From Streptomyces sp. (GTDB lineage Bacteria > Actinomycetota > Actinomycetes > Streptomycetales > Streptomycetaceae), in contig JABFVM010000014.1 of NCBI GenBank assembly GCA_013362785.1, positions 1 to 37,592 of the forward strand: a DNA stretch of 37,592 bases. Direction: 5' to 3'. The notes under the pieces were generated by a model. That model was not told where the DNA came from. It saw only the letters and a list, made by a program, of their open reading frames with translations, and made no database searches. Of this stretch, positions 37,555-37,592 are shown in pieces. Within the stretch, counting starts at the first letter, position 1. Each line of letters begins with the position of its first letter. The translations under genes and the position numbers were made by a program.

Positions 37555-37592
37555 GTGAGTGAAGTCAGCGCCGAGGACCGAGCCGAGGACAG
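37555..37592 (+). CDS. Start of a gene running off the right edge, product unknown
   Basis: GTG at 37555 is preceded by GGGAGG eight bases upstream, a strong promoter and the palindrome. Only twelve residues are visible (VSEVSAEDRAED), too few to identify. Position suggests a gene controlled by the adjacent TetR protein and possibly part of the catabolic locus. Confidence 0.6.
   Translation, partial: MSEVSAEDRAED

Noticed and set aside
1..37592. Prophage, transposon or integrative element boundaries
   Set aside because: No integrase, transposase, tRNA attachment site or flanking repeats seen. The nSTAND segment is slightly atypical at 25470-25820 only.

Overview
The window is high-GC actinobacterial chromosome, almost certainly Streptomyces. 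This rests on near-universal G/C third codon positions, frequent GTG/TTG starts behind GGAGG-type ribosome binding sites, ATGA/GTGA start-stop overlaps, a conservon (cvn) operon, a WhiJ-like XRE/DUF397/ATPase cluster, and three copies of a 20-bp element (core GCGCAGTTCCCCGCGCCCCT) that I recall as common between Streptomyces genes. I see no tRNA, rRNA, CRISPR array, transposase, integrase or phage gene. This is chromosomal accessory/core-boundary DNA rather than an obvious mobile island. All family calls come from reading motifs; no database search was possible.

Layout, left to right. (1) 1-3451: end of a conservon: tail of the sensor kinase CvnA, roadblock protein CvnB, DUF742 protein CvnC, small GTPase CvnD, then a styrene/indole-monooxygenase-like flavoprotein. 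(2) 3369-4927: a secreted NlpC/P60 peptidoglycan hydrolase and a small conserved protein. (3) 4920-8457: a TetR regulator, an AurF-like diiron oxygenase, a divergent second ferritin-like diiron protein, and a DUF3291 protein. (4) 8625-16160: an orphan NIT-domain histidine kinase, a class B PBP plus FtsW/RodA (SEDS) pair, a secreted SH3 protein, and a lipoprotein translationally coupled to an orphan HAMP histidine kinase. (5) 16314-19879: a dual-specificity phosphatase, a NERD protein, and the divergent LigD-polymerase/Ku pair for bacterial end joining. (6) 19997-23146: a stand-alone ketosynthase, a type II thioesterase and a DUF574-type methyltransferase. (7) 23153-25250: a WhiJ-like triad. 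(8) 25470-31643: two small unknown genes, a 1305-residue HTH-nSTAND-TM-WD40 protein, and a lipoprotein polysaccharide deacetylase. (9) 31674-37592: the lower meta-cleavage pathway (hydratase, acetaldehyde dehydrogenase, aldolase) with a divergent IclR regulator, an ACMSD-like amidohydrolase, a TetR regulator, and the start of one more gene.

The right-hand genes read as one catabolic locus. The hydratase converts a 2-hydroxypentadienoate to 4-hydroxy-2-oxovalerate, the aldolase splits this to pyruvate and acetaldehyde, and the dehydrogenase makes acetyl-CoA. The amidohydrolase and the gene starting at 37555 may feed the pathway. Candidate operators are visible for both regulators: TTCCGT-GGT-ACGGAA at the IclR start codon, and a 32-bp near-palindrome between the TetR gene and the last gene.

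The signals most worth a second look are the amidohydrolase with eleven in-frame 9-bp repeats encoding a Gln/Gly-rich collagen-like loop; the HTH-nSTAND-WD40 gene behind two unknown small genes; the face-to-face pair of different diiron oxygenases with its own TetR gene; the WhiJ-like triad with a perfect GCAATTTC/GAAATTGC inverted repeat on its promoter; and a 14-bp repeat array between the lone ketosynthase and thioesterase.
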